Virus record (IMG/VR): IMGVR_UViG_3300020472_000082
Span: 1-35,657 of that record
Source of the DNA: a virus
Strand: one strand, 5' to 3'
DNA length: 35,657 bases
Position 1 is the stretch's first letter, and each line of letters opens with the position of its first letter. The notes under the pieces were generated by a model, which was not told the origin of the DNA, made no database searches, and saw only the letters and a program-made list of their open reading frames with translations. A program made the position numbers and the translations under genes. Of this stretch, positions 17,966-25,938 are shown one piece after another.

Positions 17966-19960
17966 ATGACACTATCAACAACAACAGTATCACAGAGTTT
18001 TTCTGGGGATGGATCAACCGTTGCGTTTACATTCACCTTCCCTATCAACAGTACATCTGAGATAACTGTAATCGAAAGATCATCAACTGGTACTGAAACA
18101 GTAAAGAGTGAAGGTACAGGTTCTACTAATTATGGCATCGTAGATAACGGTGCATCGGGTGGAGTTGTGACTATGGTAACAGCTCCTGCTTCAGGTACAA
18201 CCCTGGTGATATTAAGAAATACAAATCTTACACAGGAAACTGATTATGTTGCCAATGATCCTTTCCTTGCCGAATCCCACGAGAGTGCTTTAGATAAACT
18301 GCAAATGCAGATCCAAGAAGTTCAAGAAGAAGTAGATCGATCTATTAAAATATCTCGAACTAATACAATGACTAGTAAAGAGTTTACTGAGAATGCTGCT
18401 AGTCGTGCTTCTAAAGTATTATCGTTTGATAGTTCTGGTGAATTATCTGTTACCAATGAGATTGGAAACTGGCAAGGCAATTGGGCTACCAGTACAGCTT
18501 ACTCTCTTAGAGATATTGTAAAACAAAATAGCAGCTCTGACTCTGCTACTTATAAAAATGTATATATATGTACAACAGCTCATAACTCAACTGGATCATA
18601 TTTAACTCAAAATGACACGTCTAATTGGGCGGTATTAGTTGAAACAGCAGCGTTTGATACGGTTTCAGAGTTAAGTGATACAACTATTTCAAGCGTTGCT
18701 TCTGGTAATGTCTTAATATATGACGGATCGGACAGTTGGGATAATAAAGCCATAAGTGGAGATGCAACTCTAGCATCAACTGGAGCTTTAACAATTGCTG
18801 CTGATGCAATTGAGAGTGGAATGTTGAATGACAACATTATCTCAGGACAAACTGCATTAACATCAGGTCTTGCTAGTACAGACGAATTAATATTCTCAGA
18901 TGCTGGATCTTTAAAAAGAATGGATGTTTCTGTTTTAACTACTTACAATGCAGCATTATCCGAAACCCTAACAAACAAAACATTAACTTCTCCAGTTCTT
19001 AATACTGGTGTTTCTGGTACGGCTGTTAAAGATGAAGATGATATGTCATCTGATAGTGCAACGCATTTAGCAACCCAACAATCTATTAAGGCTTATGTTG
19101 ATTCACAAATTGCTACAGAAGATACAATTGCTGAATTAAATGACACTACAATTTCTAGTGTAGCCTCTGCTAACATTTTAATCTATGACGGCTCTGATAG
19201 CTGGGATAACAAAGCTATATCAGGTGATGCTACAATCTCAGCAGCTGGTGCATTAACGATTGCTAGTGGTGCTGTTGAAACTGGAATGATTGCAGCTGAT
19301 GCTATCACAGGAGCTAAGATTGCAGATGATGCAATTAATTCTGAACACTATACAGACGGATCAATCGATACAGCTCACATAGCTGATCTACAAGTAACTA
19401 CAGCAAAGATTGCAGCCGATGCAATAACTGGAGCAAAGATAGCTGACGATGCACTTGATAGTGAGCATTATACTGATGGTAGTATTGACACAGCTCATAT
19501 AGCTGATAGCCAAGTTACCACAGCTAAGATTGCTGATGATAATGTTACCCAGGCTAAAATTGCAGATGATGCTGTTGGAGCAGATCAACTAGCAGCTAGT
19601 GCAGTAGTAACTGCATCTATTGTAGATGACAATGTAACTCAAGCAAAAATAGCAGATGATGCAGTAGGTGCTGACCAATTAGCAGCCAATGCTGTTGTTA
19701 ATGCAAGTGTAGCCTCTGGTGCTGCAATTGCTGATAGTAAACTAGCAACTATTTCAACTGCAAACAAAGTAAGTCTTGCAGCATTGGATATAGATGGTGG
19801 TACTGAGATTGGTGCTGACATCGTTGATGCAGACTTATTCATTATTGATGATGGTGCTGGAGGTACAAATAAAAAAGTCCTGGCATCAAGAATAAAAACA
19901 TACGCAGCAAGTTCAGGGGCAACAGCAGGATTTGCAGTTGCTATGGCAATAGCTTTATAA
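17966..19960 (+). CDS. Tail fibre with T7 gp17-like N-terminal attachment domain
   Basis: The first ~130 of 664 residues match the T7 tail-fibre attachment domain (PF03906 type): 'SGDGSTVAFTFTFPI', then 'DPFLAESHESALDKLQMQIQEVQEEVDRSIKI', the usual ESHExALDxLxMxxQE...DRSI signature. This anchors the fibre to the tail. The rest is a repetitive shaft: two copies of a ~52-residue unit (ELxDTTISSVAS...WDNKAISGDAT) and then tandem AKIADD / YTDGSIDTAHIAD repeats. There is no chaperone domain at the C-terminus; it ends in a hydrophobic 'AGFAVAMAIAL'. The receptor-binding part is probably provided by the genes downstream. Confidence 0.88.
   Translation: MTLSTTTVSQSFSGDGSTVAFTFTFPINSTSEITVIERSSTGTETVKSEGTGSTNYGIVDNGASGGVVTMVTAPASGTTLVILRNTNLTQETDYVANDPFLAESHESALDKLQMQIQEVQEEVDRSIKISRTNTMTSKEFTENAASRASKVLSFDSSGELSVTNEIGNWQGNWATSTAYSLRDIVKQNSSSDSATYKNVYICTTAHNSTGSYLTQNDTSNWAVLVETAAFDTVSELSDTTISSVASGNVLIYDGSDSWDNKAISGDATLASTGALTIAADAIESGMLNDNIISGQTALTSGLASTDELIFSDAGSLKRMDVSVLTTYNAALSETLTNKTLTSPVLNTGVSGTAVKDEDDMSSDSATHLATQQSIKAYVDSQIATEDTIAELNDTTISSVASANILIYDGSDSWDNKAISGDATISAAGALTIASGAVETGMIAADAITGAKIADDAINSEHYTDGSIDTAHIADLQVTTAKIAADAITGAKIADDALDSEHYTDGSIDTAHIADSQVTTAKIADDNVTQAKIADDAVGADQLAASAVVTASIVDDNVTQAKIADDAVGADQLAANAVVNASVASGAAIADSKLATISTANKVSLAALDIDGGTEIGADIVDADLFIIDDGAGGTNKKVLASRIKTYAASSGATAGFAVAMAIAL
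18668..19670 (+). repeat. Internal repeats of the tail-fibre shaft
   Basis: Two protein-level repeats lie at 18668-18823 and 19133-19288; they share ISSVAS, LIYDGSDSWDNKAISGDAT and GALTIA. From about 19297 to 19670 a shorter series follows, with two copies of a ~39-residue unit (DAITGAKIADDA...YTDGSIDTAHIAD) and several AKIADDAVGADQLAA units. At the DNA level the copies differ mostly at third codon positions, so they are old or selected against recombination. Confidence 0.8.
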
Positions 19961-19975
19961 ACAAGGAGAATAAAC

Positions 19976-20314
19976 ATGGCTCAAGATTTTAGAAGAGTCT
20001 TACAAGACGATCTGCCAACATCACACAACGATACCAATTCATTACTTTGGACTGGTGGAGATTATGATGCAGTTATAGGTATTAGATGCACAAACATTAC
20101 GTCAGCATCCGTAACTGTAGATGTATATGTCAGAAACTCTAGTACAGATTATTACATTGCAAAAGGTGCAAGTATTCCTCCAGGCGGTTCATTAGAACTT
20201 ATCCAGGGAGGAGCTAAGTTTGTTATGGCAAACGGTGACGTTTTATATGCCATTTCAAATACAGGCAGTGCTGTCGATGTAATTACGTCTGTTGTAGATA
20301 CAATCAGTTCATAG
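19976..20314 (+). CDS. Small beta-rich virion protein in the fibre cassette
   Basis: This 112-residue protein has an AAGGAGA site 8 bases before its ATG. It looks like a single all-beta domain: 'YDAVIGIRCTNITSASVTVDVYVRN', 'YIAKGASIPPGGSLELIQGGAKFVMANGDVLYAISNT'. The IPPGGS turn followed by a strand and a 'GDVLYA' block is seen in small accessory structural proteins of marine phages beside fibre genes. It could be a fibre adaptor or a baseplate-type trimer. No enzyme motif is present. Assignment as structural rests on position and composition. Confidence 0.65.
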   Translation: MAQDFRRVLQDDLPTSHNDTNSLLWTGGDYDAVIGIRCTNITSASVTVDVYVRNSSTDYYIAKGASIPPGGSLELIQGGAKFVMANGDVLYAISNTGSAVDVITSVVDTISS

Positions 20315-20323
20315 GAGAATAAT

Positions 20324-20503
20324 ATGGCAAGTTATAATGAGGTGGGTGGAAACCTATACATAGGTTCAGCCCCAGCATCAAATCAAATACCAGAGCATAG
20401 TGCAACTGTGAGTGATGACCAAGTAGTCGGCCATGCTGTCGTTGCTGGGCCATTTAGTATAGCTGCAACTGTAATAGTAGAAGGAGTGCTAGTAGTAATA
20501 TGA
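20324..20503 (+). CDS. 59-residue protein between fibre genes
   Basis: The ATG at 20324 follows GGAG (20314-20317) and the stop overlaps the next start (ATGA at 20500-20503), so it is well embedded in the operon. The product begins 'ASYNEVGGNLYIGSAPASNQ' and ends in a hydrophobic 'PFSIAATVIVEGVLVVI'. It has no Cys and no charge-rich segment. It may be a small tail or fibre component, or a membrane-associated peptide; I do not recognise a family. Two signals of coupling and absence of any gap support it being translated. Confidence 0.6.
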   Translation: MASYNEVGGNLYIGSAPASNQIPEHSATVSDDQVVGHAVVAGPFSIAATVIVEGVLVVI

Positions 20504-21723
20504 GTGGAATACAAATAGACGGAGTTAATAATAAAATTGACTTTGATGATGATGCAGATACCAGTATATCATCAGCTACTGATGATACGCTAGTAGTAGA
20601 AGTAGGTGGTAATACACTTGCAACTGCAACAGCTACATCTTTTACTATTAATGATTCAGGAGCGGCGGTAGATTTTAGAGTTGAAGGTGACACAAAACAA
20701 AATTTACTTTTTGTAGATGGTAGTGCGGACAAAGTAGGCATTAACACTAATGCCCCTGATATGTTTTTAGATATTACTGGAACTGTAACTGCTGGTGCAG
20801 GTAGTGATGAAAAACTACAACAATGGAACATAGACTCTGATAATGTAAAAGCTGAAATAGAATATATAGACGCAAGTGCTAACAGAGGATATGCCATCGG
20901 CACAAGCACTCAACACGATTTTTCTATACGCACTAACGATACTATTAGATTAAAAGTACATTATGGTGGTGATATAACTATAGGTAGAACTGCTGCTGAT
21001 CTAACAGTTGCAGGAATTAGTTTAGAGGCTGCTGGTACAGGCGGTTTTGTAAGAGACAATGGCCCGTGTGTTATAGCCAACAGATTATCCAATGACGGTG
21101 AAATTATTAGAATTGTTCAAGACGGAACAACTGAAGGAACTATTTCAACTAGTGGTAGCACTGTTTCTTATAATGCATTTACTGGTTCTCACTGGTCAAG
21201 ACTTGCTGATAACTCTAAACCAACAATTTTGCGTGGTACTATTATGGAATCATTAGATAGTATGATAAATTGGTATCAAGCTGTAAATTCCAATGGAACT
21301 GTTAAAAAAGAAATAGCTTTACCTAACGGTAAATCTGTTGGTGATGCTGTAACATTTACACATTATGGCACTGAATATACAGGTGTGTACGCTAAAGAAA
21401 ATGATGTAAAACACGTTCACTCTAAAATTTCAACTACAGCTGATAGCACTAGAGTTTACGGTGTATTTCATTGTTGGGGCCATGACAATATTGATGATGT
21501 AAACGACATGGAAATAGCACAAGTTGGAACATATATTATTAGAGTACACAAAGATGTAACTGTAGTTGCTGGTGATTTACTTGTATCAAATGGTGATGGC
21601 ACAGCTAAGAAACAAGATGATGATATTATAAGAAGCAAGACAGTTGCTAAAGTAAATTCAAATATAAAAGTAGAGACGTACAGTGACGGTAGTTATACCG
21701 TGCCTTGTACGTTGCATTGTTAG
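20500..21723 (+). CDS. Tail fibre or tail spike-type protein
   Basis: This 407-residue protein opens with a beta-repeat shaft ('IQIDGVNNKIDFDDDADTSISS', then 'NLLFVDGSADKVGINTNAP', a phrase very common in marine phage fibres that use S74-type or related C-termini). The second half ('YGTEYTGVYAKENDVKHVHSKIS', 'VYGVFHCW', 'TYIIRVHKDVTVVAGDLLVSNGDGTAKKQ') is a compact beta domain close to those at fibre tips, perhaps related to G2-type autoproteolytic chaperone domains, but I cannot confirm catalytic residues. Two cysteines lie near the very end (TLHC). It is coupled to the previous gene by an ATGA overlap. Confidence 0.7.
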   Translation: MSGIQIDGVNNKIDFDDDADTSISSATDDTLVVEVGGNTLATATATSFTINDSGAAVDFRVEGDTKQNLLFVDGSADKVGINTNAPDMFLDITGTVTAGAGSDEKLQQWNIDSDNVKAEIEYIDASANRGYAIGTSTQHDFSIRTNDTIRLKVHYGGDITIGRTAADLTVAGISLEAAGTGGFVRDNGPCVIANRLSNDGEIIRIVQDGTTEGTISTSGSTVSYNAFTGSHWSRLADNSKPTILRGTIMESLDSMINWYQAVNSNGTVKKEIALPNGKSVGDAVTFTHYGTEYTGVYAKENDVKHVHSKISTTADSTRVYGVFHCWGHDNIDDVNDMEIAQVGTYIIRVHKDVTVVAGDLLVSNGDGTAKKQDDDIIRSKTVAKVNSNIKVETYSDGSYTVPCTLHC

Positions 21724-21734
21724 AAGGATAATTT

Positions 21735-22601
21735 ATGACAAGTACAATTAAAGTAGATACGGTTTCTGAGTACACCTCGGCTAATGGTGTTACGATAGAT
21801 AGTCTTGGTATTAAAGATGGCAAGATAACAAACTTGATGAATGCTACATTAAGTGCTGCTGATCTAGGTGTTGGATTACACATTAAAACTGCTGATAGTA
21901 GTGGTGATGTTCACGCAACAGGAGATGAGCTTGTGTTAGAAAACTCTGGTGACTGTGGTATGACAATTTTAAGTGGCACAAGTAATCATGGTAGGATTAG
22001 TTTTGGTGATAGTGGTGATAATAATATTGGTTATATTACTTATGATCACGGATCTAATAATATGTCTTTTATAACTAATGCATCAACAGCATGGACAGTA
22101 ACATCAGGTGGTGATTTATTACCTGGTGCAACAGATCATGGTATTCATCTTGGCGTAACTACAGCTGGGGATGCTAACTTACTTGATGATTACGAAGAAG
22201 GAACATGGACACCAGTTGTTAAATCAAATGCAAATACAATATCTGGTGGAACAAGGTTAGCTACTTATACAAAAGTCGGCAGAATGGTTCATGTGTTTTT
22301 CTCTATAGCTGGAGGCACAACATCAGGAACAATAGATAACTCAGGAGATTTTTTTAGAATAGAAGGTTTACCTTTTACCTCAGCAAACGTTGCAGGAACT
22401 AGATATATTGGAACACAATATAACCACTATAATAATCCATCTACAACCGAAGAAAACGTTGTAGGTCTTGTTGGTCAAAACGCAACAGTAATTGAGTTTG
22501 TTGAACACGATGGAGGAGGCACTGGATATTCAGGAGCAAGACTTGATGCAGTGGGTTCAAACTCTTATGCTCAGTTTGCAGTGGTGTACTATGTTGAATA
22601 A
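21735..22601 (+). CDS. Fibre protein with VDTVSE-type N-terminus and putative receptor-binding tip
   Basis: The first ~30 residues (STIKVDTVSEYTSANGVTI) form a module that recurs in the fibre gene at 22908, so both probably dock on the same partner. A beta-repeat shaft (residues 35-130) follows. From 'LLDDYEEGTWTPVV' (about residue 152) to the end is a globular beta domain that in many phages terminates fibre-like proteins and is believed to bind receptor. Length is 288 residues. AAGGATAATTT precedes the ATG. No S74 motif is present. Confidence 0.75.
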   Translation: MTSTIKVDTVSEYTSANGVTIDSLGIKDGKITNLMNATLSAADLGVGLHIKTADSSGDVHATGDELVLENSGDCGMTILSGTSNHGRISFGDSGDNNIGYITYDHGSNNMSFITNASTAWTVTSGGDLLPGATDHGIHLGVTTAGDANLLDDYEEGTWTPVVKSNANTISGGTRLATYTKVGRMVHVFFSIAGGTTSGTIDNSGDFFRIEGLPFTSANVAGTRYIGTQYNHYNNPSTTEENVVGLVGQNATVIEFVEHDGGGTGYSGARLDAVGSNSYAQFAVVYYVE

Positions 22602-22619
22602 TTTTAAGGAGGAAACAAA

Positions 22620-22904
22620 ATGGCATTAACTAAAGAAACAGTAATACAACAAATAGAAATTGTAGGAGAACATAAGCACGTTCAAGTACGAACTGATACT
22701 GTTGTTAAAGAAGATGGAACTGAATTATCACGTTCTGTTCATCGTCACGTTTTACACTCAGGCAGTATTAGTGGTGACTCTAATACCTGGACTGATACAG
22801 ACATTTCTGGTGAACATACAGACGTACAAGCAATTGCAAATGCAGCCTGGACTGATTCTGTAAAAACCACATATAAAAACTGGCTGATAGCACAAAAAGG
22901 ATAA
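22620..22904 (+). CDS. 94-residue fibre-cassette protein
   Basis: A strong AAGGAGG site lies 8 bases upstream of the ATG. The protein is acidic and polar: 'IVGEHKHVQVRTDTVVKEDGTELSRSVHRHVLHSG' and a C-terminal helix 'SVKTTYKNWLIAQKG'. Short proteins of this kind (His-rich EHKxVQVRTDTVV then a beta strand and a short helix) are common among marine phage tail genes. Function is unknown. Its location between two fibres of shared architecture suggests a fibre chaperone, connector or minor tail subunit, but this is inference. Confidence 0.65.
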   Translation: MALTKETVIQQIEIVGEHKHVQVRTDTVVKEDGTELSRSVHRHVLHSGSISGDSNTWTDTDISGEHTDVQAIANAAWTDSVKTTYKNWLIAQKG

Positions 22905-22907
22905 TTT

Positions 22908-24128
22908 ATGAGTGAAATAAGAGTAGATACAATATCAGAAAAGACATCAGCTAATGGTGTATCTATTGATAGTGTAACATTAAAAGATGGTAATGTAGGA
23001 GCAGCAGGAACAGCTACTAGTGTTGCTGGTATTCCACTGTTTAGTGATACAACTAATGGTTCAATTTACACACACGATGTTTCAGGTACAGATAGCACTG
23101 CACAATATAATACTGCTTATGGTCTTACTGCTATGGATGCAATAACTACTGGAGATGATAATATTGCTATTGGTTATGGGGCTGCTGGTGCAATGACAAC
23201 AGGAAGTGATAATATAGCCATTGGAAGCAATGCTTTAGATGCAGAAGATACAGGAACACAAAATATTGCTATTGGATATAATGCTTTAACAGCAATGAAT
23301 TTTGATAGTGATGGAAATAATATTTGTATTGGGTATAAGGCTGGGGAGTCAATTACTTCAGGTCGTTGGAATATTGGAATTGGTACTGAGTCTATTGATG
23401 GTTTTGATACAGAGCATAGTAATCTTGGAATAGGTTTTAGAGCTTTAGGAGGTTCGATAGCAGGTGGAGAATATAATGTAGCTATTGGTAATAGTTCTGG
23501 GTTAGTTGTAACCTCTGGTGATAATAACACGTTTGTTGGTTATTATGCTGGATCAGCTGCTAATTCAGGTGATGCCAACACTTGTGTTGGAACAAATGCT
23601 GGTAATGTTATTACCACAAGTACCTCTAATACTTGCATAGGTATGGACACCGATCCTAGTTCTGCAACTAGTTCTGGACACGAAATTGTAATAGGAAAAA
23701 ACGCTGTTGGAAAAGGAACCAGTACTGGTTTTATAAGTGCAAATGGTGGAGCTAATTACGCAGGAAATAATTCTGCCAGTTGGTCGACTACATCCGATAG
23801 ACGAATCAAAAAAAACATTGAAAACAACAATACAGGTTTAGATAAACTAAAACAGATTCAGGTTCGTAATTTTGAATACCGATTACCAGAAGAAATTGAT
23901 CCTGAACTTCCTTCCCATGCTGCAATAGAAAAAGAAGGTATACAAGTTGGTGTAATTGCACAAGAAGTTATGGATATTTTACCAGATATAGTTAAACAAG
24001 AATCAACAGGATGTTATACAGTTGATCCCGATAACATAACTTGGTACTTGGTTAATGCCGTTCAAGAGTTGTCGGATCAAATTAAAACTCTACAAGAAGA
24101 AATAAATCTTCTAAAGGAGGGTAATTAA
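22908..24128 (+). CDS. Tail fibre with YadA-like repeats and S74 chaperone domain
   Basis: This 406-residue protein begins with the VDTISEKTSANGVSIDS docking module shared with the fibre at 21735. Residues about 85-250 are roughly ten repeats of 16-19 residues centred on N-x-x-(I/V)-G, like the beta-roll head of trimeric adhesins. From residue 296, SDRRIKKNIENN...LDKLKQIQVRNFEY...GVIAQEVMDILPDIV is a clear peptidase S74 intramolecular chaperone, which trims itself off after trimerisation by cutting just before the Ser of SDxRxK. The C-terminus is a coiled coil (LSDQIKTLQEEINLLKE). Gene starts 4 bases after the previous stop. Confidence 0.92.
   Translation: MSEIRVDTISEKTSANGVSIDSVTLKDGNVGAAGTATSVAGIPLFSDTTNGSIYTHDVSGTDSTAQYNTAYGLTAMDAITTGDDNIAIGYGAAGAMTTGSDNIAIGSNALDAEDTGTQNIAIGYNALTAMNFDSDGNNICIGYKAGESITSGRWNIGIGTESIDGFDTEHSNLGIGFRALGGSIAGGEYNVAIGNSSGLVVTSGDNNTFVGYYAGSAANSGDANTCVGTNAGNVITTSTSNTCIGMDTDPSSATSSGHEIVIGKNAVGKGTSTGFISANGGANYAGNNSASWSTTSDRRIKKNIENNNTGLDKLKQIQVRNFEYRLPEEIDPELPSHAAIEKEGIQVGVIAQEVMDILPDIVKQESTGCYTVDPDNITWYLVNAVQELSDQIKTLQEEINLLKEGN
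23160..23660 (+). repeat. Tandem NxxIG protein repeats (YadA-like)
   Basis: About ten units share N-(I/V/T/L)-x-(I/V)-G followed by a variable loop, for example NIAIGYGAAGAMTTGSD and NIAIGSNALDAEDTGTQ. The repeat is visible in protein and only weakly in DNA. It predicts a left-handed parallel beta-roll trimer. Confidence 0.8.
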
Positions 24129-24129
24129 T

Positions 24130-24444
24130 ATGTCACACGCAGACGATGCAACAAAAGCATGGGTATCAGCTATACCTAAAAAGAATGCTGATGGTAATGT
24201 GATTGAATGGAGAGTTAAGTATAAATATACTAAAGGAGATCATTTTCATATATTTGACAAAACTGAAAAGATTGACACACCATCAAAAGCACCTGACAAA
24301 TATACAAAAGCTGAGTTATTAACTCTAATGGATAAAGACCATTGGGATGATATGTTTAATAAGAAGTATACAGTATGGACAACTGATGCAGTGGTAGAAA
24401 CTGTTGATAATAGTTTTGATGTAAGCACATTGAGTGATAGTTAA
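24130..24444 (+). CDS. Conserved-style phage hypothetical after the S74 fibre
   Basis: This 104-residue protein starts 2 bases after the fibre stop; the fibre's last codons (AAGGAGGG) supply the ribosome site. It is polar with aromatic strands ('VIEWRVKYKYTKGDHFHIFDK') and a helix 'KYTKAELLTLMDKDHWDDMFNKKY'. No signal peptide, TM or catalytic motif is seen. It may be a tail-fibre assembly factor by position, since such genes often follow fibres, but I cannot confirm that. Its stop shares a base with the next start. Confidence 0.65.
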   Translation: MSHADDATKAWVSAIPKKNADGNVIEWRVKYKYTKGDHFHIFDKTEKIDTPSKAPDKYTKAELLTLMDKDHWDDMFNKKYTVWTTDAVVETVDNSFDVSTLSDS

Positions 24445-24641
24445 TGGAACAAGAAAACAGAGAAGCTATTATTCGTATAGAAGGTAAGCTAGAGCTGTTG
24501 GATGAAAAACTAACTAACCTGCGTGATAATCATATTTTTCATTTAGACTTAGAACTTAAAAAAACTAACAAATATATTTGGGCTATTAGCTCTGTTATTT
24601 TTGCAGGTCTTATAACTTTATTATACCGATCATTTATGTAA
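24444..24641 (+). CDS. Small coiled-coil plus C-terminal TM protein (XhlA- or holin-like)
   Basis: This 65-residue protein has an N-terminal heptad-type helix ('IIRIEGKLELLDEKLTNL'), a short basic hinge (KKTNK) and a C-terminal TM 'YIWAISSVIFAGLITLLY'. This is the layout of haemolysin XhlA-like or small lysis accessory proteins. It heads the lysis region (endolysin and 3-TM holin downstream). Starts at TAATG overlap with the upstream gene and ends flush with the next ATG. Role in lysis is inference from topology and context. Confidence 0.65.
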   Translation: MEQENREAIIRIEGKLELLDEKLTNLRDNHIFHLDLELKKTNKYIWAISSVIFAGLITLLYRSFM

Positions 24642-24965
24642 ATGGCATTGTCTAATACTCGTGGCTTGGTAGCTGAAGCGTTAGCATTAGCTCACCTTGC
24701 AAACGATCCTAACATTCTGTGCTTTACAGCTGCTGGAGGTTTAGGGCCGATAGATATTATTACTCTTAACAGAACTACTGGAGAGAGAAGATACTTTGAT
24801 GTGAAGTATGCATCAAAAAGAAAAAACCACAAACCAACACACAACCCAAACATTAACCGTTGCTTAACTAAAGCACAACAGGAGCTGCCTTTATTGGTAG
24901 AAATTATTTATGTCGATGATAACGGAAAAATCCTTATTCAACGAGAAACAAAATCAATGGAGTAA
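24642..24965 (+). CDS. PD-(D/E)XK nuclease, Holliday-junction-resolvase-like
   Basis: This 107-residue protein has the compact nuclease core: E12 in 'RGLVAEALALAHL', then GGLGPIDII with D38, and FDVKYASKR with D53 and K55, giving the P-D...D-x-K signature. The size fits a minimal restriction-endonuclease-fold domain such as archaeal-type Hjc resolvases or VRR-like nucleases. Placed among lysis genes, it may process concatemers or degrade host DNA. Its end overlaps the endolysin gene by 56 bases in another frame; both have strong family signals. Confidence 0.8.
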   Translation: MALSNTRGLVAEALALAHLANDPNILCFTAAGGLGPIDIITLNRTTGERRYFDVKYASKRKNHKPTHNPNINRCLTKAQQELPLLVEIIYVDDNGKILIQRETKSME

Positions 24966-25293
24966 TTTCTCTTATGAGGAATTAGCTTGTCAGCATACTG
25001 GTACTATGAATTTATCAGAAGATTTTTTGATAGCTCTGCAAGAGCTAAGAGATGCCTATGGTAAAGCCATGACAATTACGTCAGGTTATCGATCACCTGA
25101 GCATCCTATCGAAGCCAAGAAGTCCAGTCCAGGTTATCACTCTAAAGGTGCTGTTGATATAGCTGTTAGTGGTGAAGATGCGGTCAAGTTATTAACTCTA
25201 GCATTAAATCTTGGCTGGACAGGAATTGGAATTAATGTTCCATCGTTCTTGCATTTAGACAGACGAGATACTCCGACAATTTGGAAATACTAA
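24910..25293 (+). CDS. Endolysin, peptidase M15 family
   Basis: The 127-residue product carries the M15 zinc peptidase pattern 'GYRSPEHP...GYHSKGAVDIAV' with H77 and D83 as zinc ligands and H115 in FLHLDRR as the third. 'NFSYEELACQHTGTMNLSEDFLIALQELRDAYGKAMTITSGYRS' is the typical Peptidase_M15_3 (PF08291) N-terminus. Such proteins cleave peptidoglycan peptides to lyse the cell. No signal peptide is present, so a holin is needed; one lies at 25555. The start may be ATG 24910 or 24916; both overlap the nuclease gene. Confidence 0.9.
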   Translation: MSMITEKSLFNEKQNQWSNFSYEELACQHTGTMNLSEDFLIALQELRDAYGKAMTITSGYRSPEHPIEAKKSSPGYHSKGAVDIAVSGEDAVKLLTLALNLGWTGIGINVPSFLHLDRRDTPTIWKY

Positions 25294-25449
25294 ATGTATT
25301 GCATTAACTGCAACCATGAGTGCCATTGTAGTAACGGATCTAAATGTGCTGTTTGTCAGTGTATCAATTGTGAACATCCAAACGCCCTGGATGAATTTCA
25401 TAAAAGTTTAAATAAAGGATTTAAAGAAGCTATCGATGAGGAAAGCTAA
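25294..25449 (+). CDS. 51-residue cysteine-rich zinc-binding-type protein
   Basis: ATG follows the endolysin stop directly. Eight cysteines (C3, C6, C10, C12, C18, C21, C23, C26) plus two His in the first 28 residues form two CxxC-like pairs each, enough for two zinc sites. The C-terminal half is a charged helix (DEFHKSLNKGFKEAIDEE). Similar Cys-rich small proteins beside lysis genes occur in marine phages. Function is unknown. It overlaps the following gene by 14 bases. Confidence 0.7.
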   Translation: MYCINCNHECHCSNGSKCAVCQCINCEHPNALDEFHKSLNKGFKEAIDEES

Positions 25450-25555
25450 ATCATATCAGGCCCATGAACCAGGGCCAAAGAAACGTACATCAATTGGCAA
25501 CAGTATAAGAAGCCGACCAAAGAATAAACACACAAGGAGATTACGAGGAAAATAA
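25436..25555 (+). CDS. 39-residue basic phage peptide
   Basis: This tiny gene starts inside the previous one and shares its last A with the start of the holin gene (TAATG). The peptide is strongly basic: 'GPKKRTSIGNSIRSRPKNKHTRRLRGK'. The phrase GxSxRSRPxNKHxRR near a C-terminal RGxGR-like end is one I recognise as recurrent in phage small proteins of unknown role, sometimes near lysis or packaging genes. Nucleic-acid binding is plausible from charge. Confidence 0.65.
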   Translation: MRKAKSYQAHEPGPKKRTSIGNSIRSRPKNKHTRRLRGK

Positions 25556-25938
25556 TGTTACAAATGTTAATTAAACCCCTTTTAGGAGTGGCTAGTGATG
25601 CTATTGGTGGATACATGGAAACCAAAAAAGCAAAAGCTAAACAGAAATTAGTTAAGATAGAAGCTGAAACAGAAATTGTTAAACAGCAAATTAAAGGTGA
25701 GGTGGACTGGGATTTAGAAGCTATCAAAGGTAGTAAAGATTCATGGAAAGACGAGTACCTCACTATATTATTTTCAATCCCTCTGTTGCTTTGTTTTTTA
25801 CCATTTACTGTTGAGTATGTTGAACGAGGTTTTGCAGCTTTAGCTATGACACCTGATTGGTATAAATACACTCTGGGAGTAATCGTAAGTGCATCGTTTG
25901 GTATTAAAGGTGCTACAAAATTTTTTGGTAAAAAATGA
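25555..25938 (+). CDS. Holin, 3-TM GTA-type family
   Basis: This 127-residue protein matches the GTA_holin_3TM style: an amphipathic N-terminus 'PLLGVASDAIGGYMETKKAKAKQKL', a charged helix 'IKGEVDWDLEAIKGSKDSWKDEYLTILFSIPLLLCFLPF' (first TM near residues 71-84), then GFAALAMTPDWYKYTLGVIVSASFGIKG with the second TM near residues 105-116. It would form the membrane hole that releases the M15 endolysin. It is coupled to both neighbours (TAATG upstream, ATGA-type overlap downstream). Confidence 0.88.
   Translation: MLQMLIKPLLGVASDAIGGYMETKKAKAKQKLVKIEAETEIVKQQIKGEVDWDLEAIKGSKDSWKDEYLTILFSIPLLLCFLPFTVEYVERGFAALAMTPDWYKYTLGVIVSASFGIKGATKFFGKK

Noticed and set aside
18668-19670. CRISPR-like array
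   Set aside because: Repeats are protein-coding, diverged at third positions, and lack regular spacers.
20454-20909. 151-residue antisense frame opposite the fibre gene
   Set aside because: Ser/Leu-rich mirror of Asp/Gly/Thr-rich fibre codons, with no start signal; the plus-strand gene has clear family features.
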